Source: Diphasiastrum complanatum (taxonomy: Eukaryota; Streptophyta; Lycopodiopsida; Lycopodiales; Lycopodiaceae). Taken from it: a DNA stretch of 64,000 nt. Position 1 is the stretch's first letter; each line of letters opens with the position of its first letter. This document shows, in pieces, positions 12,361-22,913 of this stretch. The stretch covers positions 72,659,074-72,723,073 of the forward strand of contig CM055092.1 of the NCBI GenBank assembly GCA_029204225.1, written 5' to 3'. A program made the position numbers and the translations under genes. The notes beneath the pieces are model-generated. The model worked only from the letters and a program-made list of their open reading frames with translations. It did not search any database and had not been told where the DNA came from.

Positions 12361-12608
12361 GCACAAGACAATTGTGGATATAAACCACATACTTCTAAAA
12401 TAGCCAATTTTGGCCTATATGTCCAAATAACATGATTTTGGTGTCATTTCGAAGGTCCTGAAGTTTGACACTTCTTCATACTAAAAAAATATAGTAAATA
12501 AAAAAATCTAGGCCTATTTTACACGTGTGAAACTCCAGTACCAAAACTATCTACAAAAATTGCCAATTTAGGCCTCAAACTAGCGAGGAAATGTTGACAA
12601 TTTTCACA
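12361..12608 (-). repeat. Start of a family A LTR
   Basis: The minus strand begins TGTGAAAATTGTCAAC right after the purine tract GAAGAGGGAG that ends the RT-RNase H frame. Similar LTR starts occur at 13,769 and 25,292 on the plus strand and at 45,249 on the minus strand. It contains the motif TTTCACACGTGTAAA. Confidence 0.65.
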
Positions 12609-13704
12609 CTCCCTCTTCAACATTGGATGCTAGTTTTAACATAGATCTTGAACACATTCCAAGATTAGATCTATGCTTATAATACAGGTCCTTTCCCAAT
12701 GGTTTGGTGAAGATATCAGCCACACACTCCAATGAAGAGACATGTTGAAGCTCCACCTCTTTGACAATGACTTGATCCCTCACAAAGTGATGAGCAATCT
12801 CAATGTGCTTGCTCCTAACATGGAAAACTGGATTGGTTGCCAAGCTTTGGGCTGAAAGGTTGTCACAATAGATGATTGGTGTCTTCTTAGAATCCAGCAA
12901 GTGAAGATCCAATAGCATCCTCTTTATCCAAAGCATCTCCTTGGTGCATGTTGTCAATGCCTTGTATTCGGCCTCGGTGGAAGATGGAGAGATAGTAGGT
13001 TGCTTCTTTGATAGCCATGAGATAGCTCCCTCTCCAAGATATATTGCAAAGGCACTTGTTGACTTCCTATCCATTTGATCACCTGCAAAATCTGAACCTG
13101 AGAAAACACAAAGGTTAGGTGAAGACCCTTCATACAAGATGCCAAAATCTCTAGATCCCGAGAGGTATCTTAGTACCCTCTTTCCTAGCTTCCAATGAGC
13201 CTCACTAGGATCTTGCATGAATTGACTTAGTTTACCAACCACATAGCTTAGATAAAGTCTTGTGATGGTTAACCAAATAAGAGATCCTATGAGCTTTCTA
13301 TATAGAGTAATGTCCTTGAAGGATCTTTCATTACCTCTTATAGATAGCTTTACATTTGATTCCATAGGAGTAGAAACTACTTTGCAATTTTCCATATGAA
13401 ATCTTTTTAGAATAGAGTTAGAATACTTCTCTTGACAAATGAAAGTAGAATTAGAAGTCCTAACAGTCTCTATTCCTAAGATATAGTGAAGCTTACCAAG
13501 ATCTTGTATCTCAAACTTACTTTTAAGTGTTATCTTGATGTCATCTATGTCTTCATTGCTATCACCACTTAAGATTATGTCATCAACATAGATCAAAAGC
13601 AAAGTGATGTCACCATTATCATTCAATCTATAGTAGAGAGAATGATCATACTCACTCATAATGAAGTTTTGAGAGAGTAATGGCGGCGTAACTAGGAGGC
13701 TCAA
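12604..13704 (-). pseudogene. Copia (family A) RT C-terminal half and RNase H, 366-aa open frame
   Basis: This is the longest clean copia frame on the minus strand. It starts inside RT just before LLLIYVDDIILSGDSNEDI, so the catalytic YVDD is intact, and continues FEIQDLGKLHYILGIE and YRKLIGSLIWLTITR. RNase H follows: VFSGSDFAGDQMDRKSTSAF, SSTEAEYKALTTCTKEMLWI, IIYCDNLSAQSLATNP and RSKHIEIAHHFVRDQ. The tail is FTKPLGKDLYYKHRSNLGM and ends EEGV, with the stop overlapping the polypurine tract and LTR start. The RT fingers and everything 5' are missing; upstream of 13,704 is the 3' tail of another copy in the opposite orientation. It is probably not translated as a useful enzyme. Confidence 0.92.
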
Positions 13705-13707
13705 ATC

Positions 13708-14440
13708 ATACGTCTCATGGACGGAGCATGCATGGCTAAGTTTATGCTAAAACTAGTTGAAGAGGGAGTGTGAGAATTTGTCAACTAGTTTGATATTTTG
13801 GACATATTTATATATTTGGCAATTGAGGCCAATTTTCATATTCAACTTAGAGTTTGACTTTTTAAAGTTATATTAGTCTAAAAGCATTTGAATCACCACT
13901 TTTAGAAAATGAGAGAAATAGTAGGAGGTCGAGTTTGACAGATTCAAATTTGAATGTTGGAGATAGTGAATCTAGTCCACATTAATAGTAGGATTTTTTT
14001 ATTGAGGGAAACCAAGCTCATTAATGATGCATGGACCTATTATAAATGGATGTAAACTCATGAGAGAAATGATTCTTCTCTCTTTCATCTCATTTTATGC
14101 TTATACATGAGTTCTCTTGGGTTGATCTATCCATTGGTGCACTATCTTGATGATATCTTGCAATATTGTGTGTAGAATGCTCATATTTTGGTATATTCAG
14201 ATCCACACATGTGAAATATAGTAGCTTACTATTTCTGTATAGAAATCAATTTCATATTATCTTAAGTTTGAAGTTTGATCAATATCTTATTGAGTTTGCA
14301 TTTCTTTCATTAAGTAAATGTTGATTTTCTACATTGCAAATGGTGAAAATTGTGATATCTTTCAAACCAAAGATCAAATGATTTTGCATCTTAATGATTG
14401 ACAATGATTTTGGATCTTAATGATTGACAAAACCTTGACA
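13708..14440 (+). mobile_element. Copia (family A) 3' tail, polypurine tract and LTR
   Basis: On the plus strand, 13,708-13,770 reads KFMLKLVEEGV then stop, homologous to the end of the minus-strand frame (SMLKLASNVEEGV). The purine tract GAAGAGGGAG and the LTR start TGTGAGAATTTG (13,769) follow. A TATA-like ATTATAAATGG lies near 14,039 and CCACACATGTGAAA near 14,206. The LTR end is unknown. Bases 14,380-14,430 hold a 26-bp tandem duplication (GATTTTGCATCTTAATGATT type). Confidence 0.65.
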
Positions 14441-14619
14441 TAAAGTGATTATATCTATCTTGTAGCTAAATCTAGATGTGCACTCCAAATTGGCTAAAAA
14501 TCTAAAATCCATCAAGTATATTTTGAATCTAATTTTCTCACAATAGCCACATAGTTTCATGCAAATCAAGTGCATTTGAGACTTTTGTGGAGTCTTCGAG
14601 TTCCTTATACATGCTTAGA
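14441..14619. other. Unassigned, probably LTR end
   Basis: There is no coding potential. It lies between the family A LTR and the antisense gypsy gag. Confidence 0.3.
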
Positions 14620-15950
14620 AGTAGTTGGCTCAAAAGTCTTTTGTAGTAGATACTACTTGTGAGTTTGCATGAGTGGTTGGAAGCTTAATGTTTCCTTGTT
14701 CGTTGAATGGGTTTGTGAGTGTAAGGTTACTTCAGAAAGTTCAGGGGCTAAGTCTTGGGTCTTGTCCATGGTGCCTAACTCTTGCCTCCATTTTCTAGTG
14801 TATTTCCACAACACATAGAAGGGCAAGGTGACATTGGCCTGGAGTAGGTCACCCCATACTTCAGCGCCTTCTATCGCATAATCTTTCTAAGTGATTCATA
14901 CGGGTTGTGGAGTAAGGTGTGTCTCATTATCAGCGTCTTGCAGTTGTTTTCGGAACTCATCTCGGAGTTTGTTTTTTTTAGTAGGATTAGAATAGACTAA
15001 GGGAGTGGAGTTCTCACTGGGTATGGTAGCTGGATCATCAGGTCATCTATCCATTTTTTGGCTGGCTGCTCTCTGAGCTCTAGTCATGACCATAGCTAGT
15101 AAGGTCTCGACCTGAATTGAATGAACTGGGACAGAAGGTTTAGGTCGATTTGGACAGCCTTTCATATGGTGTTCGATTTCACAATTATCACATAAGGGTG
15201 GGAATTTGAGTTTATCTGGACACCGGATGCTAGGATGTCTGCCAGCACAAATAAAACAACCCCTCAAGGTAGGCATGGGTTGTGCCGCATAACTTAGTTG
15301 TGGAGCTGCATAGTACTGCTAGTTTGGATCATAAGCGATTGTAGTAGCGTCATATTGGTATGTCGGGTCCACTTGATAACTAGCATCTTGGGTTTCTATA
15401 ACATAATATGTAACTGGATCGCCATATCCAGGATCAACGTAGTGAGCAGGTGCTTGTGGCTGAGGTTGATTCACTACATAAGGCTGTCTAGGCTGAAACT
15501 GCTGTGGGCCTGGAGGTCTTGGCTGAATTGTCTGGTCGCTGATAAGTTTGTTGGGGATTGTAAGGTGGTGCACCAAAGGGTTAGTATTGCCTATATATTG
15601 GTCTTGAATTTTGTGATAAATAGGTTTCTTCAACATAATATGTTATTGGATCGACATATCCAAGATCAACGTAGTGAGTAGGTGCTTGTGGCTAAGGTTG
15701 ATTCACTACATAAGGATGTCTAGGCTAAAACTGCTATGGGCCTGGAAGTCTTGGCTGAAATTGTCTGGTCGCTGATAAGTCTGTTGGGGATTGTAAGGTG
15801 GTGGACTAAAGGGTCGGTATTGCCTATACATTGGTCTTGCATTTTGCGGAAAATATGTTTTCACTCATTAGCAGTATGGTTTTGAGAACAGATAGGGCAC
15901 CACACATTCTCTCGGGAAGGATAGGTCTTGTCAGCCATATCTCTAAGTAC
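14620..15950 (-). pseudogene. Ty3/gypsy gag with double zinc knuckle, plus start of protease region
   Basis: The minus strand shows a Pro/Gln-rich gag linker (15,319-15,636, for example PRPPGPQQFQPRQPYVVNQP) and then two zinc-knuckle-like motifs at 15,130-15,260: CFICAGRHPSIRC (CX2CX3HX4C) and CDNCEIEHHMKGC (CX2CX4HX3C). These are typical of gypsy nucleocapsid. Downstream frames (KLRDEFRKQLQDADNE, EVWGDLLQANVTLPFYV) lie where the gag-protease junction would be. Stops and shifts separate the parts. A 232-bp tandem duplication has doubled the Pro/Gln linker. The frame ends where a plus-strand copia RT fragment starts near 15,955. Confidence 0.8.
15402..15850. repeat. Tandem duplication, period about 232 bp, within gypsy gag
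   Basis: The segment around GATCAACGTAGTGAG occurs at 15,432 and again at 15,664. The downstream mark GTCTTG occurs at 15,601 and 15,834. The two copies differ by scattered substitutions, so the duplication is not recent. Confidence 0.8.
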
Positions 15951-15954
15951 TTTT

Positions 15955-16647
15955 TGGAAATCAGCTATTATAGGATCTCTTATGTACGCCATGATCTGTA
16001 CCAGGCCAGACTTAGCTTTTGCAGTCAGCTCTCTCAGTCAGTATATGACTAATCCTGGTATAACACATTGGAAGGCTCTTATCAGAGTCATGAGATATCT
16101 TCAAGCTACTATGGACTTTTGCATTTTTTATGGAATAGTCGGCAATGAAAAACTCAATTTACTTAGTGGTTACACAAATGCGAGTTGGGCAGGAGATGTA
16201 GATACTCGAAAATCCACTTCTGGATTTACATTCTTCCTCAACAATGGTCCAGTTTCCTGGAATAGTCGCAAGCAATCTTCGATAGCTCTATCTTCCAATG
16301 AATCAGGGTATATCGCAGCCTCTCAAGCTACAAAGGAAGCAATTTGGTTGAGAAACTTACTCTCAGATATCGGTCTGAATCAATATGCTCCGATGACATT
16401 ATTTTGTGATAATCAAGGTGCCATCGCTTTATCAGCCAATACTAGATTTCATTTCAAGAGTAAGCACATTGAACTGAAGTATCATTTCATCAGAAGCAAA
16501 GTTCTCAACAAAGAGATCAGATTGTAGTACTGTAGAACGCAAGATATGATAGCAGATGTTTTTACTAAAACATTAAGTTTGGAGTCACACAAAAGATTCT
16601 GTGTAGAACTAAGTTTGAAGGTCAAGGCATCCAAGGATTCAGATTAA
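15955..16647 (+). pseudogene. Copia RT end and RNase H fragment
   Basis: The frame contains IGSLMYAMICTRPDLAFAVS and HWKALIRVMRYLQAT (end of RT), then RNase H: YTNASWAGDVDTRKSTSGF, SSNESGYIAASQATKEAIWL, FCDNQGAIALSANTRFH and SKHIELKYHFIRSKV. A stop interrupts at 16,525, after which the same frame continues TQDMIADVFTKTLSLESHK to the natural end at 16,647. The 5' part of the element is absent, replaced by antisense gypsy gag. A polypurine tract and LTR follow directly. Confidence 0.9.
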
Positions 16648-17490
16648 GAGAGAGTGTTGGATTATTCTCTTTTTTACCAATCGACTAATCGGTTTTAATC
16701 TTCATCCATTGTTAATCCGGTTCTGCAAATTTTCTCGTGTGTTTACACGGTCTACAGAAATACACAGAGTTTATGATAGTGTCACATTTTTCGCCTAACA
16801 GAAATCTCGTGTAAAATCATAGTGTCACATTTTTTGCTTTTTTCAAAGAGCCTCAAATGTTAAGGAAATGACACTGGCAAAGTGTGGGGCAACCCTAAAT
16901 GAGATTTAAGGGCACCATCTTCTTTTTCACGATTTTCGTCTTTTTTGTGAAAAACTCAACAGTGTGGCCTGTGGCTATTTTAGTTCATTTCTGTAGACAG
17001 AACGTTTACGGCCAATTTTACCACTTATCAACAATCAATGACAAGGACTGGATGGATGCTAGTTGATCACCAACCAACTGGCGATCGTAATTGACAACAG
17101 CTTCTACTTATCAGCATTGCACTTAATTCAGACTTTCATTTTAGCCGCTCAGCGATAGCATAGAGTACGTGGCTTCGATCCGCAACTTATTGCACTCATT
17201 TACTTTTGTTACGTTTTCATACTGAATCAATACTATCCTTCATTGCGTTCAGTTTTCGTCTTAGAATGTATGCGTTTCTATTTTTCTTTGCGACTAATTT
17301 GCAAACAATTTGCGACTTATTATTTGTCTAATAATTTTCAATGCTCAATTGTTTCGCTACGTAATCACTATAGTACTGGCGATTTCAAAGGCAGTTACTA
17401 TAATTCAAACGTGATTTCTATCACTATTGTTTTGTTTGAAATTGATAGGTGTAGTCATAGATTGTGAAAGAGGAAGATAGTTTATTTCGC
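16646..17490 (+). repeat. Polypurine tract and LTR of the preceding copia fragment
   Basis: AAGAGAGAG (16,646-16,654) is followed by TGTTGGATTATTC, a TG start at 16,655. The LTR includes GTGTCACATTTTT and repeats of that kind, as in the B LTRs at 48,207 and 59,071. Its distal part matches 12,035-12,360 on the other strand. The exact end was not determined. Confidence 0.65.
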
Positions 17491-17606
17491 CATGCACAAA
17501 AAGTTTTCTTTCTAGACACTCGAATTATTTTCATTCGTTTCTTTTTTAGCTAGACCTATCTTCTGTACACCACTTTCTAACACATTGAACTGAGTGTAAT
17601 GTAAGT
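17491..17606. other. Short unassigned gap
   Basis: Nothing recognisable is present between the LTR and the antisense RT. Confidence 0.3.
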
Positions 17607-18967
17607 CATGAAGTAATAACCTGATCCATACAGCTTATTTTGAAGCTTGACATGTTGCGATGTATTCTATCTCGATCAAAGAAAGCGCAACTGATTTCTG
17701 CTTTCTTGAGTTCCACAAAATCAGTCACCCTGCCAGATAGAATCAGAACCTGGAGGTAGATTTTTTGGTAGAGACTATTCCTCCTCAATCTGAGTCAAAG
17801 TAGCCTCGCAGGACGAGTGGGTCGATAGCATTTCCATCATATTATAAAATGTGACCTAAACTTCCCTAAATATATCTCACCACTCTCTTTAATGCTTTCC
17901 AATGGGAGATAATAGACATGAATTGACTTAACGTGCTAACGGTGTATGCTAAATCTGGTCTTACACAACATTGCATACATCAAATATCCTATTAGTGAAT
18001 GATAAGGGTATTCCGCTATGGCGAGTATTTCACTATCAGAATCAGCACAAGTAGGTTTAGTCAATACTATACTTGGATCCATTGGAGTATCAATTGGTTT
18101 GCAATCAAACATATGAAACTTTTTTAAAATGCCTTTTAGATATGTCTGCTAGCTAAGATAGATCTTCTTCTGAAGTCTATTTCAAGTAATGTGAATTCCT
18201 AGCAAAGAATGGATAGCTCCTAAATTAGTTATGTCAAATTCCTTTGACAGATCACTCTTAGTAGTGTGCAGAAGAAAAGTGTCGTTAGACAAAATAAATG
18301 CATCATCTACGTAAAGAGCCATGTGAATCGAATTGGTGCCTATATGCTTCGAATAAACATTGCATTCAGTTGAATTGTTTGCAAATCCCAATTGAATGAG
18401 AGAAGAGTTGATTCTATCGAACCATGCTCTTGTGGCCTACTTCAGACCATAGATTGCTTTGTGCAGCTTGCACACTTTGTGCTCTTGGACTTTGACTTCA
18501 AATCCTTTCGGTTGGAAGGTATACAGCTTCTCTTCGACATTGTCATTGAGAAATGTTGTCTTGACATCCATTTGGTGCATTTTGAGGTCTTCTACGGCTG
18601 CTAACGCAATCAGAGTCCTGATTGACTGCATCTTGACAATAGGACTGAAAATTTCTTGATAATTCACTCCTTAGACTTGAGTGAATCCTTTAGCCACCAG
18701 TCGTGCTTTCCATTTAGCAGTGGAACCATCAGGGTTGAGCTTCTTCTTGAAGATCCACTTGTTGTCGTGAGTGGAGAAGTTGACCACTGTCTAGGTCTGG
18801 CTCGTCAAAAGTGAGTTGTACTCGCTTTCCATAGCTTCTTGCCACTTCACAGCATCCTTGGAGTTAATTGCTATGGCTAGGCTCTTTGGTTCTTCTGATG
18901 AAGTCCATAATGATTGAGGTGTATACCTCTCAGAAACTGTCCAAGTCCGTGAGGATCTATTGACGTT
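17607..18967 (-). pseudogene. Copia RT and partial RNase H remnant, minus strand
   Basis: From high to low coordinate the minus strand gives KDAVKWQEAMESEYNSL, WKARLVAKGFTQV, NYQEIFSPIVKMQSIRTLIA, MDVKTTFLNDNVEEKLYTF and LHKAIYGLK. It continues MALYVDDAFILSNDTFL (YVDD intact), FDITNLGAIHSLLGIHIT and YLKGILKKFHMFDCKPIDTP. A poorly preserved RNase H start reaches about 17,607. Several stops interrupt it. The 5' neighbour in the same element (integrase tail at 19,768-20,390) is separated only by an inserted solo LTR; across that insert the frame resumes with Pro-Asn-Val-Asn-Arg. Confidence 0.88.
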
Positions 18968-18972
18968 TGGTT

Positions 18973-19762
18973 TATTGAAATGGAAAAATAATCTATCTTG
19001 ACTTTAGGCTTGCTATAAACATTGTACCATGCAAGTATGTTGTTCCATAAATGCAAATGCCAAGTTTGGCATAGATCGAACTCGAGCTATATGGATATGT
19101 CATATCTAGTTTTATGATTACAGCTTGCATATAGATTGTCGACTTAGAATTAGCAAAAATATGCTAGTAGAAACTTGTGGCATTTCACATGCATTAATTG
19201 TAAGTGATCCATGGTGACATGCAAGGCATGCACAAAGTGAAATGGACACATGCATGATGATTTGTACAATTCTAGTTAGAACTAGGACACTTGGTAAAAG
19301 TAGGTAGAGATACATGCATGAGATGTGACAAATGTCACATAGACTCTAGTTTTCACTTTAGATGTCATCAAAAGTGGATGGATGTGGTTCTACCTCAAGT
19401 ACCTCAAACTCCATAAATATGTGTAGCTCTCCTCATAATTTATGATGAAGAACCAAAGTTTTGTAGCTATCTCTTGCCATTTTGGATCCACAAATTTTTT
19501 GCTTGATATCTCTCTATCTTTCTCTCTCAAACTTGTGTTGAGGCTAATGCTAATGCATTAATTTCTTGTACTTTTGCTCATTTATGATTCATTACTATCA
19601 TTCTCTGAAGCTTAGCATGCTAGATTGTGGTTAAGCCATAACTTCTGTACTAGATCTTGCTATTCAATCTAAAATCAAGTTATTGTGCTAATCATAAAGC
19701 TTAATTAGATCTATCATACTTGTGGATCTTCCCCACACGTGTGAATTCTGAAAATTTTGTCA
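18973..19762 (+). mobile_element. Solo LTR (790 bp) inserted in a minus-strand copia element, TSD TGGTT
   Basis: The insert starts TATTGAAATGG and ends TTTTGTCA, and is bounded by TGGTT at 18,968-18,972 and 19,763-19,767. Leaving out the insert and one TGGTT keeps the minus-strand copia frame open between integrase tail and RT, which independently confirms the borders. Its distal part (GCTAATGCATTAATTTC, GCATGCTAGATTGTGGTT, CCACACGTGTGAA) matches 26,930-27,220. The first two bases are TA instead of TG. No internal region remains, so it arose by LTR-LTR recombination. Confidence 0.85.
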
Positions 19763-19767
19763 TGGTT

Positions 19768-20390
19768 GACGAGGATCCGATGATGCTTCTTCTTGAATTT
19801 TTTCAGATCTGTTCAAGCTGGCTTGGTCTGGTCTGATGACAAGTATCGTCAGCTGCTCGGCTTCTGTAGCTCTAGCTGCAGGTTCTGTAGAAGGAACATC
19901 AACGTTGGAAGAATCCATGCTACGTAAAATATGATGAAATGACATAGCATCGTTTATCGATGGTTGTTTGAAATTATAGTATGTATGTTCTTGAAATATT
20001 ACATCCCTAGAGACAAATACTACATTGGTGGATGAATCATAAACTTTATAAGCTTTATGTTTATCAGGATAGCCAATAAAAATACATTTATTTTTCCGAT
20101 GATCCAGCTTCTTCCTAAGTTGTTTAGGAATGTGAACAAAACATATACAACCAAAGATTTTTTAATGGCTGACACTAGGCTTGTGCCCATGCAAAACTTC
20201 ATGAGGAGTTTTGTTGTGAATGGCTTTGGTGCAAGATCTGTTCTGTGGCAGTAGCTTCTGCCCAGAACTTCGCAGGTAGGTGTGCTTGATATAGCATTCA
20301 TCTGGTTGAGTTGAGAAGAGTTCGATTCTTCCTTTCGGCGGCCTGCTACCCCACAACAGAAGTAATTACTACAAACACACACCTGCAAAT
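19768..20390 (-). pseudogene. Copia integrase C-terminal part, minus strand
   Basis: Minus-strand frames read ERKNRTLFSTQPDECYIKHT, AIHNKTPHEVLHGHKPS, FGCICFVHIPKQLRKKLDHR, FIGYPDKHKAYKVYDSSTN and VFVSRDVIFQEHTYYNFKQP. The frame then continues to the solo-LTR insertion. These are the conserved C-terminal integrase and linker motifs of copia. A few stops and shifts are present. It starts abruptly at about 20,390 inside the NGVAERKN motif, so the catalytic core is missing. Confidence 0.85.
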
Positions 20391-20530
20391 ATGTTACAAA
20401 TAGTCATAGTCTCTTCATATCTCTAATGGACCTAGTTTAGAATGTTAAACAATAAACATTTTTTTGAGTGCATTTGTAACCAGAAAAGGTAGTGTCCTAG
20501 ATAGTCCATGTTGTACCACCAAAACATGCT
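20391..20530. other. Junction segment between inverted copia pieces
   Basis: This is non-coding. On its left lies the minus-strand integrase tail and on its right a plus-strand RT of the same family. Confidence 0.3.
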
Positions 20531-20931
20531 TTAAGCCATGTACTCTCCATTGCTAAATGGAAAGCACGGCTGGTGGCTAAAGGATTCACTCAAGTCCAAG
20601 GAGTGGATTATCAAGAAATTTTCATACTTGTCGTCAAGATGCAATCAATCAAGACTCTGATTTTAGCAGCCGCAGAAGACCTCGAAATGCACCAAATGGA
20701 TGTCAAGACAACATTTCTCAATGACAACGTCAAAGAGGAATTGTACACCTTCCAATAGGAAGGATTTGAAGTCAAAGGCCAAGAGCACAAAGTGTGCAAG
20801 CTACACAAAGCAATCTACGGTCTGAAACAGGCTGCAAGAGCATGGTTTGATAGAATAAACTCTTATCTCACACAATTAGAATTTGCAAACAATTCAGCTT
20901 ACTGTAATATTTATTCAAAGCATATAGACAA
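20531..20931 (+). pseudogene. Copia RT N-terminal fragment
   Basis: The plus strand reads WKARLVAKGFTQVQGVDYQE, FILVVKMQSIKTLI, MDVKTTFLNDNVKEELYTF, KVCKLHKAIYGLKQAARAWF and FANNSAYCNIYSKH. This is the same family as the minus-strand RT at 18,180-18,720, now in reverse orientation. One stop interrupts it at 20,758. At IDKSMVFDNF the sequence switches without a frame break to integrase of another copia family. Confidence 0.85.
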
Positions 20932-22240
20932 GTCTATGGTGTTTGATAACTTCCTAGTTTTCAAAGCTTATGTAGAGAAACGATTTTCTTTTAAAGTTAA
21001 ATCTTTGAGATGTGATGGAGGAGGTGAATACATCTCCAATAAGTTCTATAATTATTGTGAGAGTGAAGGGTTCAAAAGAGAATTTTCTTGTGCTTATTTC
21101 CCATTTTAAAATGGGGTTGCCGAAAAAATAGATCCTTATGTAAACGTGTTAAAGCAATGCGAATTGAAGCTTCTTTGCCTATTGAATTTTGGGGAGAAGC
21201 AATAAATTGTGCAAATTATTTGTGCAATAGATTACCTCACAATACTCTTGTAGGAAGATCACCATATGAAGTCTTGTTCAAGAAAAAGCCTAAGGTTGAA
21301 AACCTTAGAGTTTGTGGGTGTACTTGTTTTGTGCATATTCCCTTGTAAACAAGGAGAAAAGATGATCCAAATTCATGCAAAGGGATCATGGTTGGGTATT
21401 CATCCAACAAGAAGGCATATAGAATTTATGTTCCCTCTACTTCAATCACAATTGAGAGTAGAGATGTTATACTCCATGAAGACCAAAAATATATCTTTGA
21501 TGAGGACGAGATAAAAGAGTATCAAGAAGGATCTCCTATTGTATCTCTTGAAGATTATCATGGTGGAATGGGGCCGAGAATTGAGGAGTCACCTCGAATC
21601 TTCTCACCTAGAAGATCACTAAGAGAAATATCCGAGCCTAAGAGACTTTCTTATGGTGAGAAAGGCAAAAAATGGATATTAATTCCACTAGTTATGCTTA
21701 TTTTATCTCACATGAAGAGCCAAAGAATGTTCAAGAGGCACTCAAATCAAAAGAATGGTTTTCAGTCACGAAGCAAGAATATGATGCTTTGATAACCAAC
21801 AAGACATGGGAGCTTGTGGATCTTCCATCCAACAAGCACACTATTGGATGCAAATGGGTTTTTCGAGTCAAATATAATCAAGATGGCACAATCAACAAAT
21901 ATAAGGCAAGACTTTGTGTAAAGGGCTTTGCCCAGATGTATGGACTTGATTATGAAGAAACATATGCACTTGTTGCAAAGATGGTATCAATAAGAGTTAC
22001 CATATCCATTGCTTGTTTTTTCAAATGGAGAATGTTCCAATTAGATGTCTCAAATGCATTTTGAATGGATATCTAGAAGAAGAAATCTATATGGAACAAC
22101 CATATGGATTCATCAAGGATGAGTCCAAAGTATGCTTGCTTTTCAAGAGTCTCTATGGACTAATGCAAGCACCAAGATTGTGGTATGACGAGTTTGGTGC
22201 TAGGTTCCTGGTGCTAGGAATTGATCCCAAACTTCTTTAG
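20932..22240 (+). pseudogene. Copia (family A-like) integrase and RT N-terminal remnant
   Basis: It begins VFDNFLVFKAYVEKRFSFKV and VKSLRCDGGGEYIS, with the second integrase Asp present. It continues IEFWGEAINCANYLCNRLPH, LRVCGCTCFVHIPL and YSSNKKAYRIYVPST. A linker (EEPKNVQEALKSKEWFSVTK) leads to RT: QEYDALITNKTWELVDLPSN, KWVFRVKYNQDGTINKYKAR and WRMFQLDVSNAF. After a shift it gives NGYLEEEIYMEQPYGFIKDE and FKSLYGLMQAPRLWYDEF. It is truncated before YVDD. Frame changes occur near 21,110, 21,345, 21,670 and 22,064. Confidence 0.88.
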
Positions 22241-22912
22241 GATCAAATTCTATATCGTTCCCATGTGTGGGCACTTCTGAACTAGCATTAAATGCATTAC
22301 ATTCATTTGGTCACTGTAAATTCAATTTGTGAGCTGTTGGTGTAATTTTTAGTGGAAATCTTAGGATAAGCTACCAAGATTGAGTGCCATTGATTAGATT
22401 TGACTTAGGGTCATGAGATCTAATTAATCTAGGCTAAAATCAGGTCCTCTAAACTTGTTTTACAGGTCTTGAAAGTACATCAAAAAGTGTGAAAGAGATC
22501 AAGTCATTTTTTGTCCAAAAATAGCCACAATTGGCAAGATTTGATTGTAAGTAGATTTCACACCATCTTATCTTCATTCATATTTTGTGAGGGAGTGCTA
22601 GAATTGAAATTATAAGTCCATTTGTTGGATTAGGAATCTAATTCGAGTGAAACACTACAAGAGAGAGATCTTAGTGAGTTTCTAGAGACAATCAAATCCA
22701 TTTGTTGGCAAGATTTGTTTGAAAGTAGTTCTCACTTCATCTTATCTTCATTCCAGCTTTGTGAGGGAGTGATAGAACTGTGATTATAAGTCCATTTGTT
22801 GGATTAGAAATCAAATTTGAGTGAAACGCGACAAGTGTGAGACCTTTGTGAGTTTCAAGTCAATCAAATCTATTTCCTGTTTGTAGAAGTCACTAGTTCC
22901 AGAAGCTAGTGA
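22241..22912. other. Non-coding leader with a 174-bp tandem duplication
   Basis: There is no coding frame. GGCAAGATTTG occurs at 22,533 and 22,707, and the following about 170 bp (TTGTGAGGGAGTG, TTATAAGTCCATTTGTTGGA) is present twice with divergence. It lies directly upstream of a copia gag and probably includes its LTR end and leader. Confidence 0.6.
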
Positions 22913-22913
22913 G

